Shown in pieces: positions 1-6,833 of a DNA stretch of 9,669 bases. The notes beneath the pieces were generated by a model, which searched no databases, had not been told where the DNA came from, and was given only the letters and a program-made list of their open reading frames with translations. Origin of the DNA: an uncultured Prevotella sp. (GTDB lineage Bacteria > Bacteroidota > Bacteroidia > Bacteroidales > Bacteroidaceae); the NCBI GenBank assembly GCA_938023885.1, contig CALJCU010000169.1, positions 1-9,669 on the forward strand. Reading direction: 5' to 3'. The translations under genes were made by a program, and so were the position numbers. Position 1 is the stretch's first letter. Each line of letters starts with the position of its first letter.

Positions 1-1
1 T

Positions 2-1183
2 CTTGGACGACGTCCCACAATGTTCATTTCCGCAGCGCTCTTCACCCTTTCGGGTATATGTTGCGCCATTGCTCCAAATTTCCACTTTCTTGTTGCCGCC
101 CGCATCGTGGGTGGTTTGGGTATTGGTATTATCTCCGTGGTGGCTCCCGTCTACATCTCTGAGATTTCCATCACACGCTACCGCGGCCAGCTCGTCTCGC
201 TCTATCAGCTCGCCGTCACCGTGGGGTTCCTCGCGGCCTACGTCGTCAACTATCTACTACTAAACTTCTCCCATACCGGCCATTTTGCCAACAATTGGCT
301 ACAGCTTATCTTCATCGGTGAGGTGTGGCGCGGCATGCTGGGCATGGAAGGCATACCGGCACTTTTCTTCCTCATTGTCCTCTTTCTGATTCCCGAGAGT
401 CCGCGCTGGCTCATCACGCAGGACAAGGACAGCAAGGCGGCTACTATCTTTAGTAAGATCTACACCCGTAAGGAAGATGTTGAGAAACAAGTGGCAGACA
501 CTAAGTCGACCATCGCTGGAGAAACGAAGTCGGAATGGAAGCAGCTGCTTCGTCCGGGGATTCTTAAAGCCGTCATTATCGGTGTATGTATCGCTATCCT
601 CGGCCAGTTTATGGGTGTAAATGCTGTGCTCTATTACGGTCCTTCCATGTTCAAGGATGCAGGTATGAGTGACCCGTTGTTCTGCCAGGTGCTCGTCGGC
701 ATCGTGAACATGCTCACCACCGTGCTTGCCACATTCATCATCGACCGGGTAGGCCGGCATAAGCTCATCTACTACGGTGTGTCAGGCATGATCTTGTGTC
801 TCATCATGATAGCCGTCTACTTCGCTTTCCATGAGAGTTGGGGATTGAGCGTCTGGTTCATGCTCACGTTCTTCCTGCTCTACGTTTTCTGCTGCGCCGT
901 AAGCATCAGTGCTGTGGTCTTTGTTCTGCTCTCGGAGATGTATCCGAACAGTGTCCGTGGCTTAGCCATGTCGATTGCTGGCTTTGCCCTTTGGATTGGT
1001 ACTTACCTTATCGGACAGCTCACTCCGTGGATGCTTGAGACCCTCAAGCCGACAGGCACATTCCTGCTCTTCGCCGTGATGTGTGTGCCTTACATCCTTA
1101 TTATGTGGCGCTGTGTTCCGGAGACTGCCGGAATGTCATTGGAGGATATAGAGCGCTACTGGACCAAACAAGATAAGAAATGA
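2..1183 (+). CDS. Sugar porter family MFS transporter, 5'-truncated by window edge
   Basis: Inner-membrane proton-coupled or facilitative sugar uptake protein of the XylE/AraE/GLUT sugar-porter family. The frame is open to the window edge and begins LGRRPT, the G-R-R motif of the loop between TM2 and TM3, so roughly the first two membrane helices are missing; 393 residues are visible. Other family marks are R-G after TM4 (ITRYRGQLVS), PESPRWL at 392-412, a second-half D-R-V-G-R motif at 743-757, a degenerate TM7 signature GQFMGVNAVLYY at 602-637, and PETAG at 1118-1132 followed by the usual SLEDIE tail. Two usual sugar-contact positions differ: the first Gln of the QQ pair is Gly (602-604), and the TM10 Trp (XylE W392 position) appears to be Phe (920-922). 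It lies 16 bp upstream of the DUF5009-like ORF on the same strand, so it likely shares that transcript. An internal ATG at 20 is not the start. Substrate is not determinable; import of monosaccharides released by the neighbouring enzymes is inferred. Confidence 0.93.
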   Translation, partial: LGRRPTMFISAALFTLSGICCAIAPNFHFLVAARIVGGLGIGIISVVAPVYISEISITRYRGQLVSLYQLAVTVGFLAAYVVNYLLLNFSHTGHFANNWLQLIFIGEVWRGMLGMEGIPALFFLIVLFLIPESPRWLITQDKDSKAATIFSKIYTRKEDVEKQVADTKSTIAGETKSEWKQLLRPGILKAVIIGVCIAILGQFMGVNAVLYYGPSMFKDAGMSDPLFCQVLVGIVNMLTTVLATFIIDRVGRHKLIYYGVSGMILCLIMIAVYFAFHESWGLSVWFMLTFFLLYVFCCAVSISAVVFVLLSEMYPNSVRGLAMSIAGFALWIGTYLIGQLTPWMLETLKPTGTFLLFAVMCVPYILIMWRCVPETAGMSLEDIERYWTKQDKK

Positions 1184-1199
1184 CAATGCAATAACAACA

Positions 1200-1808
1200 A
1201 TGCAAAAACCTGACATCTATAATAACCTGACCGTAACCCCGAGACGCGCCCATTCCCTGGACGCGTTGAGGGGCTACGCTATTATGACCATGATCCTCGC
1301 TGCCACAGAGGCTTTCGGCATTCTGCCTGCATGGATGTATCATGCTCAGGTACCGCCACCAGACCATGACATCATCATGCTTATCCTTGCCAACGTTTCG
1401 CTCACCGGCGCCATCGTCTATCTCCTTACACCTCATAAGCCGATAGCACGCCTCACCATCATCCCTCTGCTCATGGCCTTCTTCATGTCAGCTAAGACCG
1501 ACGGCTCATGGCAACAGACCATTCGCGATTTTACCTTCGCACCATGGCTTTATAACATTGGTTACCAGAAATACCTGCTTGTCATCATACCAGGTACCAT
1601 AGCAGGTGATCTCATGACACGCTGGCTGCAGAAAGAAGACACCACACAGATTCACGACAAGCTGAAAGTTGCCCCATGGGTAGCACTGCTCTCTCTGGCA
1701 CTCATCATCACGATACAAAACAAGGAGACAAGGAGAATAATGTTAAATAATAAGGCTAATATTAATTTAATTACTGAAATATTTGTGTATTCAAGAAATA
1801 TTAATTAA
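1200..1808 (+). pseudogene. DUF5009-like membrane protein remnant, internally deleted and C-terminally truncated
   Basis: A 202-residue ORF. Residues 15-50 (RRAHSLDALRGYAIMTMIL, then GILPAWMYHAQVPPPDH) match the first helix and following loop of DUF5009 proteins, which are multi-helix relatives of heparan-alpha-glucosaminide N-acetyltransferase common beside Bacteroidota PULs. Family members then continue through a WVDLVFPFFLF-type helix and several more membrane segments. Here PPPDH (ending at 1367) is followed directly by DIIMLILANVSL, which resembles a helix from the second half, so well over 100 residues seem to be missing in frame. The later part (LLMAFFMSAKTDGSWQQT, then KYLLVIIPGTIAGD) again looks family-like. 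After about residue 175 the reading runs into AT-rich leader sequence and ends in a non-family tail (NKETRRIMLNNKANINL) at a TAA inside the 1797-1812 palindrome. Family recollection is from memory, so the deletion size is approximate. Likely non-functional; an abridged functional protein is the alternative. Confidence 0.68.
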
Positions 1809-1866
1809 TATTGCAGTCGAATAAAACGTATATTTATTAATTACATCTAACTTAACGCATTTGAAT
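1735..1866 (+). promoter_or_regulatory. AT-rich leader/promoter region of the susCD operon
   Basis: Base composition drops sharply to AT-rich between the recognisable end of the DUF5009-like ORF and the susC start, as expected for a promoter. Two imperfect matches to the Bacteroides -7 consensus TAnnTTTG are present: AATATTTG at 1778-1785 and TATATTTA at 1829-1836, each 7 of 8. Neither has a convincing -33 TTTG at the usual 19-21 bp spacing, so the promoter is located only approximately. No purine-rich Shine-Dalgarno is seen before the susC ATG, which is normal for this phylum. Confidence 0.45.
1797..1812. repeat. Perfect 16-bp palindrome in the susC leader
   Basis: AATATTAATTAATATT reads identically on both strands. 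Its left ten bases, AATATTAATT, also occur at 1758-1767, 39 bp upstream and in the same orientation. The palindrome lies about 55 bp before the susC start and contains the stop codon of the upstream ORF (1806-1808). It could be an operator for a dimeric regulator, but AT-only sequence makes chance palindromes more likely. Confidence 0.5.
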
Positions 1867-4800
1867 ATGAGACCTAACTTACAACCGCTACGAAGCGCGA
1901 CAAAATCATCTGTCGCCCTGGCAATAGGTTTGCTATGCATGTCTACCGGAGGAGGAAATGCTTTTGCAGCCTCACCCGAGAACAATGCCATGCGATCCGT
2001 TGAACAGGCCAAGACTACAGTCAAGGGTATTGTCCTTGACGAGAACGGTGACCCCGTCATCGGTGCAAGCGTCGTTGATGCTTCCGGAAAGACTGGAACA
2101 GTGACCGATGCCAATGGTAACTTCGCCCTCGACGTTGCCAAAGGAACCACGCTCAAGATCTCGTACTTGGGCTATAACACTACTAACGTAACAGCCTCGG
2201 GCAGCACCCTTCGGGTCGTCCTTGAGCCTTCCAACCACGAGCTCAATGAGGTCGTCGTGACCGCCCTCGGTATCAAGCGTGAGAAGAAGGCCTTAGGTTA
2301 TGCCATGCAGGAGGTGAAAACTGACGGACTCACGGAAAATAAAAACTTCAGCGTCGCCAACATGCTGCAAGGTAAAGTAGCCGGTGTGCAGATCTCACAG
2401 TCGGGTACCGGTCTTGGCGGATCGACACGTATCGTGATGCGTGGTCTGAACTCACTGTCGGGAAACAACCAGCCGCTGTGGGTCGTCGACGGTATGCCGA
2501 TCAGCGACAACAGCAATGAGCAGGCCTCACAATGGGGCGGTTTTGACTATGCCGGCGCTGCTTCAGAAATCAATCCCGAGGACATCGAGAGCATCTCCGT
2601 GCTGAAAGGTGCCAATGCCGCAGCCCTCTACGGCTCGCGCGCTCAGAACGGTGCTATCGTCATCACAACGAAGAAAGGTAAGCTCAACCAGCCTCTGCGA
2701 CTCGAGTACAACGGAACACTCGACATCACGAAAGTCTATTCGCCTTACGACTATCAGAACGAGTACGGCCAGGGTACCGGCGGCAAGTTCGACATCAACT
2801 CAAAGATGAGCTGGGGACAGAGGCTTGACGGAACGACAGTAGACAACTGGCGTAATGTGCTTTATGGTGACAACAATTATAGCCAGTATGCGTTGACACC
2901 TCAAAAAGACTACATCAAAGATTTCTACAAGACAGGCACTAACTATACCAACACTGTAACAGCCACAGCCGGTGGTCAGAGCATGCGCGGCCGTTTCTCT
3001 TTCACAGATTCACGTGCCGACGATGTCGTTCCCAACTATTCACAGAACCGGCAGTACTTTGACTTGAACACGGAGTTCACCAGTAAATATCTGGATCTCG
3101 GCGTCAAGGCCAATTACATGCATGAGAAAACAAAGAACCGTCCAAGTCAGGGTGAATATGGCGTAATGGTACAGTTGGTAAAGATGCCGCGCGGTATCCG
3201 CCTCAGCGACCTGGAAAACCCGAGAGGAACGGGACAGTATTATTACAACTCTGTCAACTGGTCAGGACCTAGCGACAACTATTCTAACCCGTATGCCCTC
3301 ACTGATCCAGCCAACGGAAATTTAATGGACCGTAACAGGATTATCGGGCAAGTCAATGCCACACTGAAGTTTACTGATTATCTAAAATTGACAGGACGAG
3401 TAGGCGTTGACTGGTACAATGACCCAATTAAAAACTACAATACCCTTCCTGACCCTACAAGCACAGCATCACAGTATGTAAACAGCAACTTGACAAACAA
3501 GGAGTTTAATGCCGACCTGATTCTTTATTTTGACAAAACCTTTGGCGATTATTCGATTAACGCAAACCTAGGTACGGCTGTCACCAACAGCCGCAACGAC
3601 GGACTGGCTGGCTACTCCGGTCTCTTCGCTACGCCAAACGTTATCACGCTGGCCAACGGTCTGACTCAGACTGTGAGCGAAGCTTACTCGAAGAAAGAGA
3701 TCCAGTCTGCCTTCTTCTCTGCTTCCTTCGGCTACAAGAACTGGGCTTATTTGGATGTAACTGGCCGTAACGACTGGTCTTCGACGCTCCCTGAGACCAA
3801 CCGCTCTTATTTCTATCCCTCTGTAAGCTTGAGCGCTATCTTGTCTGAGATGCTGAAACTCCCCTCGTGGTTTGACTTCTGGAAGGTCCGTGGATCATGG
3901 GCACAAGTAGGTAACGACACCAATCCTTATCAGCTCGCAACTTACTATTATCTCTGGACATCGGGCGACAAGAATTCTGCCGACGGCGATAAGGTCAACC
4001 CGAATATCATCAAGGAGTACATGAGTAACGTCAAGGCTCTTGCCGACCTGAAGCCAGAGAAGACCAACTCTGCCGAGGTAGGTACTGAGGCTCATTTCTT
4101 CGGAAACAGACTCAGTCTTGACTTTACTTACTATAATACCCAGACTACTAATCAGATTCTGACCATCGGTCTCCTGGGTTCATCCGGTTACACATCGAAG
4201 CACATCAATGCCGGTAAGATCAAGAGCCATGGAGTAGAGCTGATGTTAGGTGGTACACCGATCAAGACAAAAGACTGGCAGTGGGATGTCAGCGTCAACT
4301 GGGGTCTGAACCGCACAAGCTGCGACTATCTCGATGACGAGGTTTCCCGCTATACGTTGGGCTCCATCCGTATCGGATCTGTTGTCGTCAACGCAGGCGG
4401 CGGCTATGGCGATATTGCAGGCAAGGCTTACAAGCGTGACCCTCAGGGCCGCAAGATCGTAGACAGCAACGGCCTTCCTGAGTCGGAGAACGACAAGGTC
4501 ATCGGCAACATACTGCCGAAGTGGACCGGTTCTATCGGCACACAGCTCCGCTGGCGTGACCTCAACTTCTCCGCTCTCATTGATGTCCGTCACGGCGGTC
4601 AGTTCATCTCTAACACAGATAACTATGCATGCCAGCAGGGTACTTCTGCAAGAACGCTCTACGGACGCAAGAGCGGCGAGCAGATCGTCATTGACGGTGT
4701 GACAGAAGACGGACAGGTAAACACCAAGAGCGTGAGTGCCGAGACTTATTGGACAAGCATTGCGGGCTCTGACGGTATAGCTGAGGAGTTCCTCTACAGC

Positions 4801-5043
4801 GCTAGCTATGTTAAGATGCGCGAGATGTCGCTCGGCTACATCCTCCCGGCTCACTGGTTCGCCAACACGCCGATCAAGTATGTCAAGCTCTCGCTCGTAG
4901 GCCGTGACCTGTTCTATCTCCACAAAGCCGCTCCGGTCAACCCTGAAGGTGCTTTCTCTCGCAGTGACTACGCACAGGCCTTTGAGCTTGCCTCCATGCC
5001 GCCAACACGTAGTTTTGGATTCTCTCTCAATGTCAAATTCTAA
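1867..5043 (+). CDS. SusC/RagA-type TonB-dependent outer-membrane glycan transporter
   Basis: Outer-membrane beta-barrel that imports oligosaccharides using TonB-ExbBD energy, working under a SusD lid. From ATG 1867 it is 1058 residues, usual for the family. An in-frame TTG at 1861 would add two residues but ATG is preferred. Residues 1-34 form a signal peptide ending AFA before ASPEN. Residues about 51-120 are a carboxypeptidase-regulatory-like beta-sandwich (VKGIVLDENGDPVIGASV, then LKISYLGY). A TonB-box-like LNEVVVTALG follows at 126-135. The plug, about 136-270, carries NMLQGKVAGVQI, RIVMRGLNSLSG, PLWVVDGMPI and the SusC signature GSRAQNGAIVITTKKG. The remainder is the barrel, ending in a terminal Phe (SLNVKF), the usual BAM recognition residue. 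There is no N-terminal STN domain, so no sign of ECF-sigma signalling through this receptor. It is followed after 14 bp by susD. No frameshift is seen; the ligand is unknown. Confidence 0.97.
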   Translation: MRPNLQPLRSATKSSVALAIGLLCMSTGGGNAFAASPENNAMRSVEQAKTTVKGIVLDENGDPVIGASVVDASGKTGTVTDANGNFALDVAKGTTLKISYLGYNTTNVTASGSTLRVVLEPSNHELNEVVVTALGIKREKKALGYAMQEVKTDGLTENKNFSVANMLQGKVAGVQISQSGTGLGGSTRIVMRGLNSLSGNNQPLWVVDGMPISDNSNEQASQWGGFDYAGAASEINPEDIESISVLKGANAAALYGSRAQNGAIVITTKKGKLNQPLRLEYNGTLDITKVYSPYDYQNEYGQGTGGKFDINSKMSWGQRLDGTTVDNWRNVLYGDNNYSQYALTPQKDYIKDFYKTGTNYTNTVTATAGGQSMRGRFSFTDSRADDVVPNYSQNRQYFDLNTEFTSKYLDLGVKANYMHEKTKNRPSQGEYGVMVQLVKMPRGIRLSDLENPRGTGQYYYNSVNWSGPSDNYSNPYALTDPANGNLMDRNRIIGQVNATLKFTDYLKLTGRVGVDWYNDPIKNYNTLPDPTSTASQYVNSNLTNKEFNADLILYFDKTFGDYSINANLGTAVTNSRNDGLAGYSGLFATPNVITLANGLTQTVSEAYSKKEIQSAFFSASFGYKNWAYLDVTGRNDWSSTLPETNRSYFYPSVSLSAILSEMLKLPSWFDFWKVRGSWAQVGNDTNPYQLATYYYLWTSGDKNSADGDKVNPNIIKEYMSNVKALADLKPEKTNSAEVGTEAHFFGNRLSLDFTYYNTQTTNQILTIGLLGSSGYTSKHINAGKIKSHGVELMLGGTPIKTKDWQWDVSVNWGLNRTSCDYLDDEVSRYTLGSIRIGSVVVNAGGGYGDIAGKAYKRDPQGRKIVDSNGLPESENDKVIGNILPKWTGSIGTQLRWRDLNFSALIDVRHGGQFISNTDNYACQQGTSARTLYGRKSGEQIVIDGVTEDGQVNTKSVSAETYWTSIAGSDGIAEEFLYSASYVKMREMSLGYILPAHWFANTPIKYVKLSLVGRDLFYLHKAAPVNPEGAFSRSDYAQAFELASMPPTRSFGFSLNVKF

Positions 5044-5057
5044 ATAGCACATAGGAT

Positions 5058-6641
5058 ATGAAAATCAAACTTAATCATATAGGCATAGCATGCTTGTTCG
5101 GAGTGCTTGCTGCAGGATGCACCGACAACTTCGACAACATGAACACTGACCCCACAGGCATCACAGATGGCAATCCCGGCTACATTCTGCCATACATGGA
5201 AGAATGGGGCACGCACGTCAACTCCTGGGAGTATCAGGTCGGCGACAACCTGCACACCAACCTGTACGCGCAATACTTTGCCAACACAGCGACCTACTTC
5301 ACTTCTGACAGTTATTCTTACAATAGCACATGGGTGACTGATGGATTCTGGAACTCTTACTATGTGGGCGTACTCAAACAGTTGTGCGCCATCCGGGATA
5401 TCGTGAAAACAAACGAAGAATATAGCAATATCTATCAGGTAGCCCGCATCTTCACAGCACGATGCACTGCGCAGACCACAGATATCTTCGGCGATATGCC
5501 TTACACAGAAGCAGCTTTAGGAAACAGCAATGCCAAGTACGATAGCCAGCAGAGCATCTATACAGATGTATTCAAGCAGCTGAGTGAGGCTTCTGCATAC
5601 CTGCAGCAACACAAGAACGATGCATCGATGATCACTTTCAAGGACAATCAGGATCTGATCTACAACGGCGATCTAACAAAGTGGATCAAGCTGGCCAACT
5701 CGCTCCGCCTGCGCTATGCCCTCCGCATTGCTTACATTGACCCGGCAACAGCAAAGAAAGAGGGTGAGGCTGCACTGAACGATGCCGGCGGCCTGCTCTC
5801 AAGCAACGACGACAATGCCGGCGTATACATTTCCGGTACAGGCGCCAACGGTTGGCCGCTTTTTCAAATTTCAGGTTGGGGCGAATTTGCGATGAGCAAG
5901 ACCATGGAGAACATGCTGAAGAACGAGAGCACTGTGCTCGATCCGCGTACAACAATGTGGTTCGGTCACACCACAGGTTCAAAGGCTGCCTCTCCGGAAT
6001 TCAAGGGTGTACCTAATGGCTTGAGCGCTGATCAATTGTCAGCTTATCCCGCTGACCAGCGTTCCTATGTATGGGGTTATCAGGCCATGCCATTGTGGAA
6101 CAATGCAGACAACAGTGAGAGCTCCTTCGATATCTCTAAGCGTCAGAAGGTGATGGATTATTCTGAGGTATGCTTCCTCAAGGCCGAGGCAGCTCTTCGC
6201 GGATGGTCCGGTGCCGGCGATGCACAAGCCAACTATGAGGCAGGTATCCAGGCTTCGCTTGACTTTGAGCGCTCAGGCGTAGATGCAAGGTATTACACCA
6301 CTGCCAATGATAAGACCTACAAGACCACAGGCAAGGTGGCATGGAGCTCAGAGACAACAACCGACGGTCACTTCAAGCAGATCATGACCCAGAAATGGCT
6401 GGCACTCTATCCTGACGGCAACGAGGCTTGGGCTGAGTTCCGCCGCACAGGTCTGCCGGAACTCACTCCTGTTGCCACATCCCTAGAGTCTACGCTCCCG
6501 TCAGGAACATTCGTCAAGAAGCTCCGCTACACCGACGACGAGCTGCGCGAGAATCCTAACGCTTCTGACAAGACCCTCAACCAAAACCAGGGCGACGGCA
6601 TGAACGTACGCGTTTGGTGGGATACCAAGCGGTATAAATAA
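5058..6641 (+). CDS. SusD/RagB-family nutrient-binding outer-membrane lipoprotein
   Basis: Surface lipoprotein of 527 residues that captures glycan and caps the SusC channel. The N-terminus has a lipoprotein signal with lipobox LAAGC and lipidated Cys21. The acidic residues just after it (CTDNFDNMN) fit the Bacteroidota surface-export signal. The NMNTDP motif soon after the Cys, the segment QKWLALYPDGNEAWAEFRRT (about 445-464) and the terminal RVWWD (518-522) are characteristic of the SusD-like_2 branch (PF12771/PF12741 type) rather than classical starch SusD. The 14-bp gap from susC, with no terminator, indicates one transcript and a cognate pair. The start is fixed by the signal peptide; the AGGAT immediately before the ATG is too close to act as a normal Shine-Dalgarno. 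Ligand specificity cannot be read from the sequence. Confidence 0.96.
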   Translation: MKIKLNHIGIACLFGVLAAGCTDNFDNMNTDPTGITDGNPGYILPYMEEWGTHVNSWEYQVGDNLHTNLYAQYFANTATYFTSDSYSYNSTWVTDGFWNSYYVGVLKQLCAIRDIVKTNEEYSNIYQVARIFTARCTAQTTDIFGDMPYTEAALGNSNAKYDSQQSIYTDVFKQLSEASAYLQQHKNDASMITFKDNQDLIYNGDLTKWIKLANSLRLRYALRIAYIDPATAKKEGEAALNDAGGLLSSNDDNAGVYISGTGANGWPLFQISGWGEFAMSKTMENMLKNESTVLDPRTTMWFGHTTGSKAASPEFKGVPNGLSADQLSAYPADQRSYVWGYQAMPLWNNADNSESSFDISKRQKVMDYSEVCFLKAEAALRGWSGAGDAQANYEAGIQASLDFERSGVDARYYTTANDKTYKTTGKVAWSSETTTDGHFKQIMTQKWLALYPDGNEAWAEFRRTGLPELTPVATSLESTLPSGTFVKKLRYTDDELRENPNASDKTLNQNQGDGMNVRVWWDTKRYK

Positions 6642-6707
6642 AGCTCAGAGCATGATACTTGAAGGCACATAAACATCATGAATCTGATACATAAACAATA
6701 AGTAAGA

Positions 6708-6758
6708 CATTCTCTCGTTATCAATGAAGAAGTTGAAACGAGAGAATGCTTTTCTTGT
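6708..6758 (+). terminator. Hairpin with T-rich tail after susD (terminator or attenuator)
   Basis: CATTCTCTCGTT at 6708-6719 is the exact reverse complement of AACGAGAGAATG at 6737-6748. After one bulged A (6720), TCAA at 6721-6724 pairs with TTGA at 6733-6736, leaving an 8-base loop. The 3' arm is followed directly by CTTTTCTTGTT. This is the form of an intrinsic terminator, placed 67 bp after the susD stop and about 75-95 bp before the GH31 start. A smaller hairpin, CCTTG-TAG-CAAGG (6771-6783), followed by CCTTCTTTT, lies just downstream and may assist. Partial termination, or 3'-end stabilisation of susCD mRNA, would give less enzyme than transporter transcript. Confidence 0.7.
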
Positions 6759-6799
6759 TAATATTGATCTCCTTGTAGCAAGGCCTTCTTTTAATAAAC

Positions 6800-6833
6800 G
6801 TCACATGAAAACAGCATGTCACATGAAAACAGC
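6800..6833 (+). repeat. 18-bp-period tandem duplication spanning the GH31 start codon
   Basis: GTCACATGAAAACAGC occurs at 6800-6815 and again at 6818-6833 with no mismatch, separated by two bases. Each copy holds an in-frame ATG (6805 and 6823), so the predicted N-terminus can read MKTACHMKTAL or simply MKTAL. Replication slippage is the likely origin. Confidence 0.9.

Noticed and set aside
299..760. Minus-strand 153-codon frame opposite the sugar porter
   Set aside because: No family features, and the opposite strand carries conserved porter motifs (PESPRWL, GQFMGVNAVLYY) throughout.
1183..1205. Repeated ACAATGCAA around the DUF5009-like start, with a tiny ATG-CAA-TAA frame
   Set aside because: Nine-base repeat in a low-complexity CAA-rich spacer; no evidence that the mini-frame is translated or regulatory.
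1861..1866. TTG start for susC
   Set aside because: It adds only two residues before an ATG that begins a normal signal peptide; no ribosome-binding site favours TTG.
4246..5052. A 268-codon open frame on the minus strand opposite the end of susC
   Set aside because: It lies wholly antisense to well-supported SusC barrel sequence, has no recognisable domain, and its composition is that expected from the complement of biased codons.
6651..6680. CATGAT ... ATCATG inverted repeat just after susD
   Set aside because: Only 6 bp of stem with an 18-base loop and no T tract; expected by chance and overshadowed by the hairpin downstream.
6724..6822. An upstream ATG that would extend the GH31 protein by 33 residues
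   Set aside because: The ATG lies within the terminator-like hairpin, and the extension would place a charged stretch ahead of the evident signal peptide starting at 6805 or 6823.
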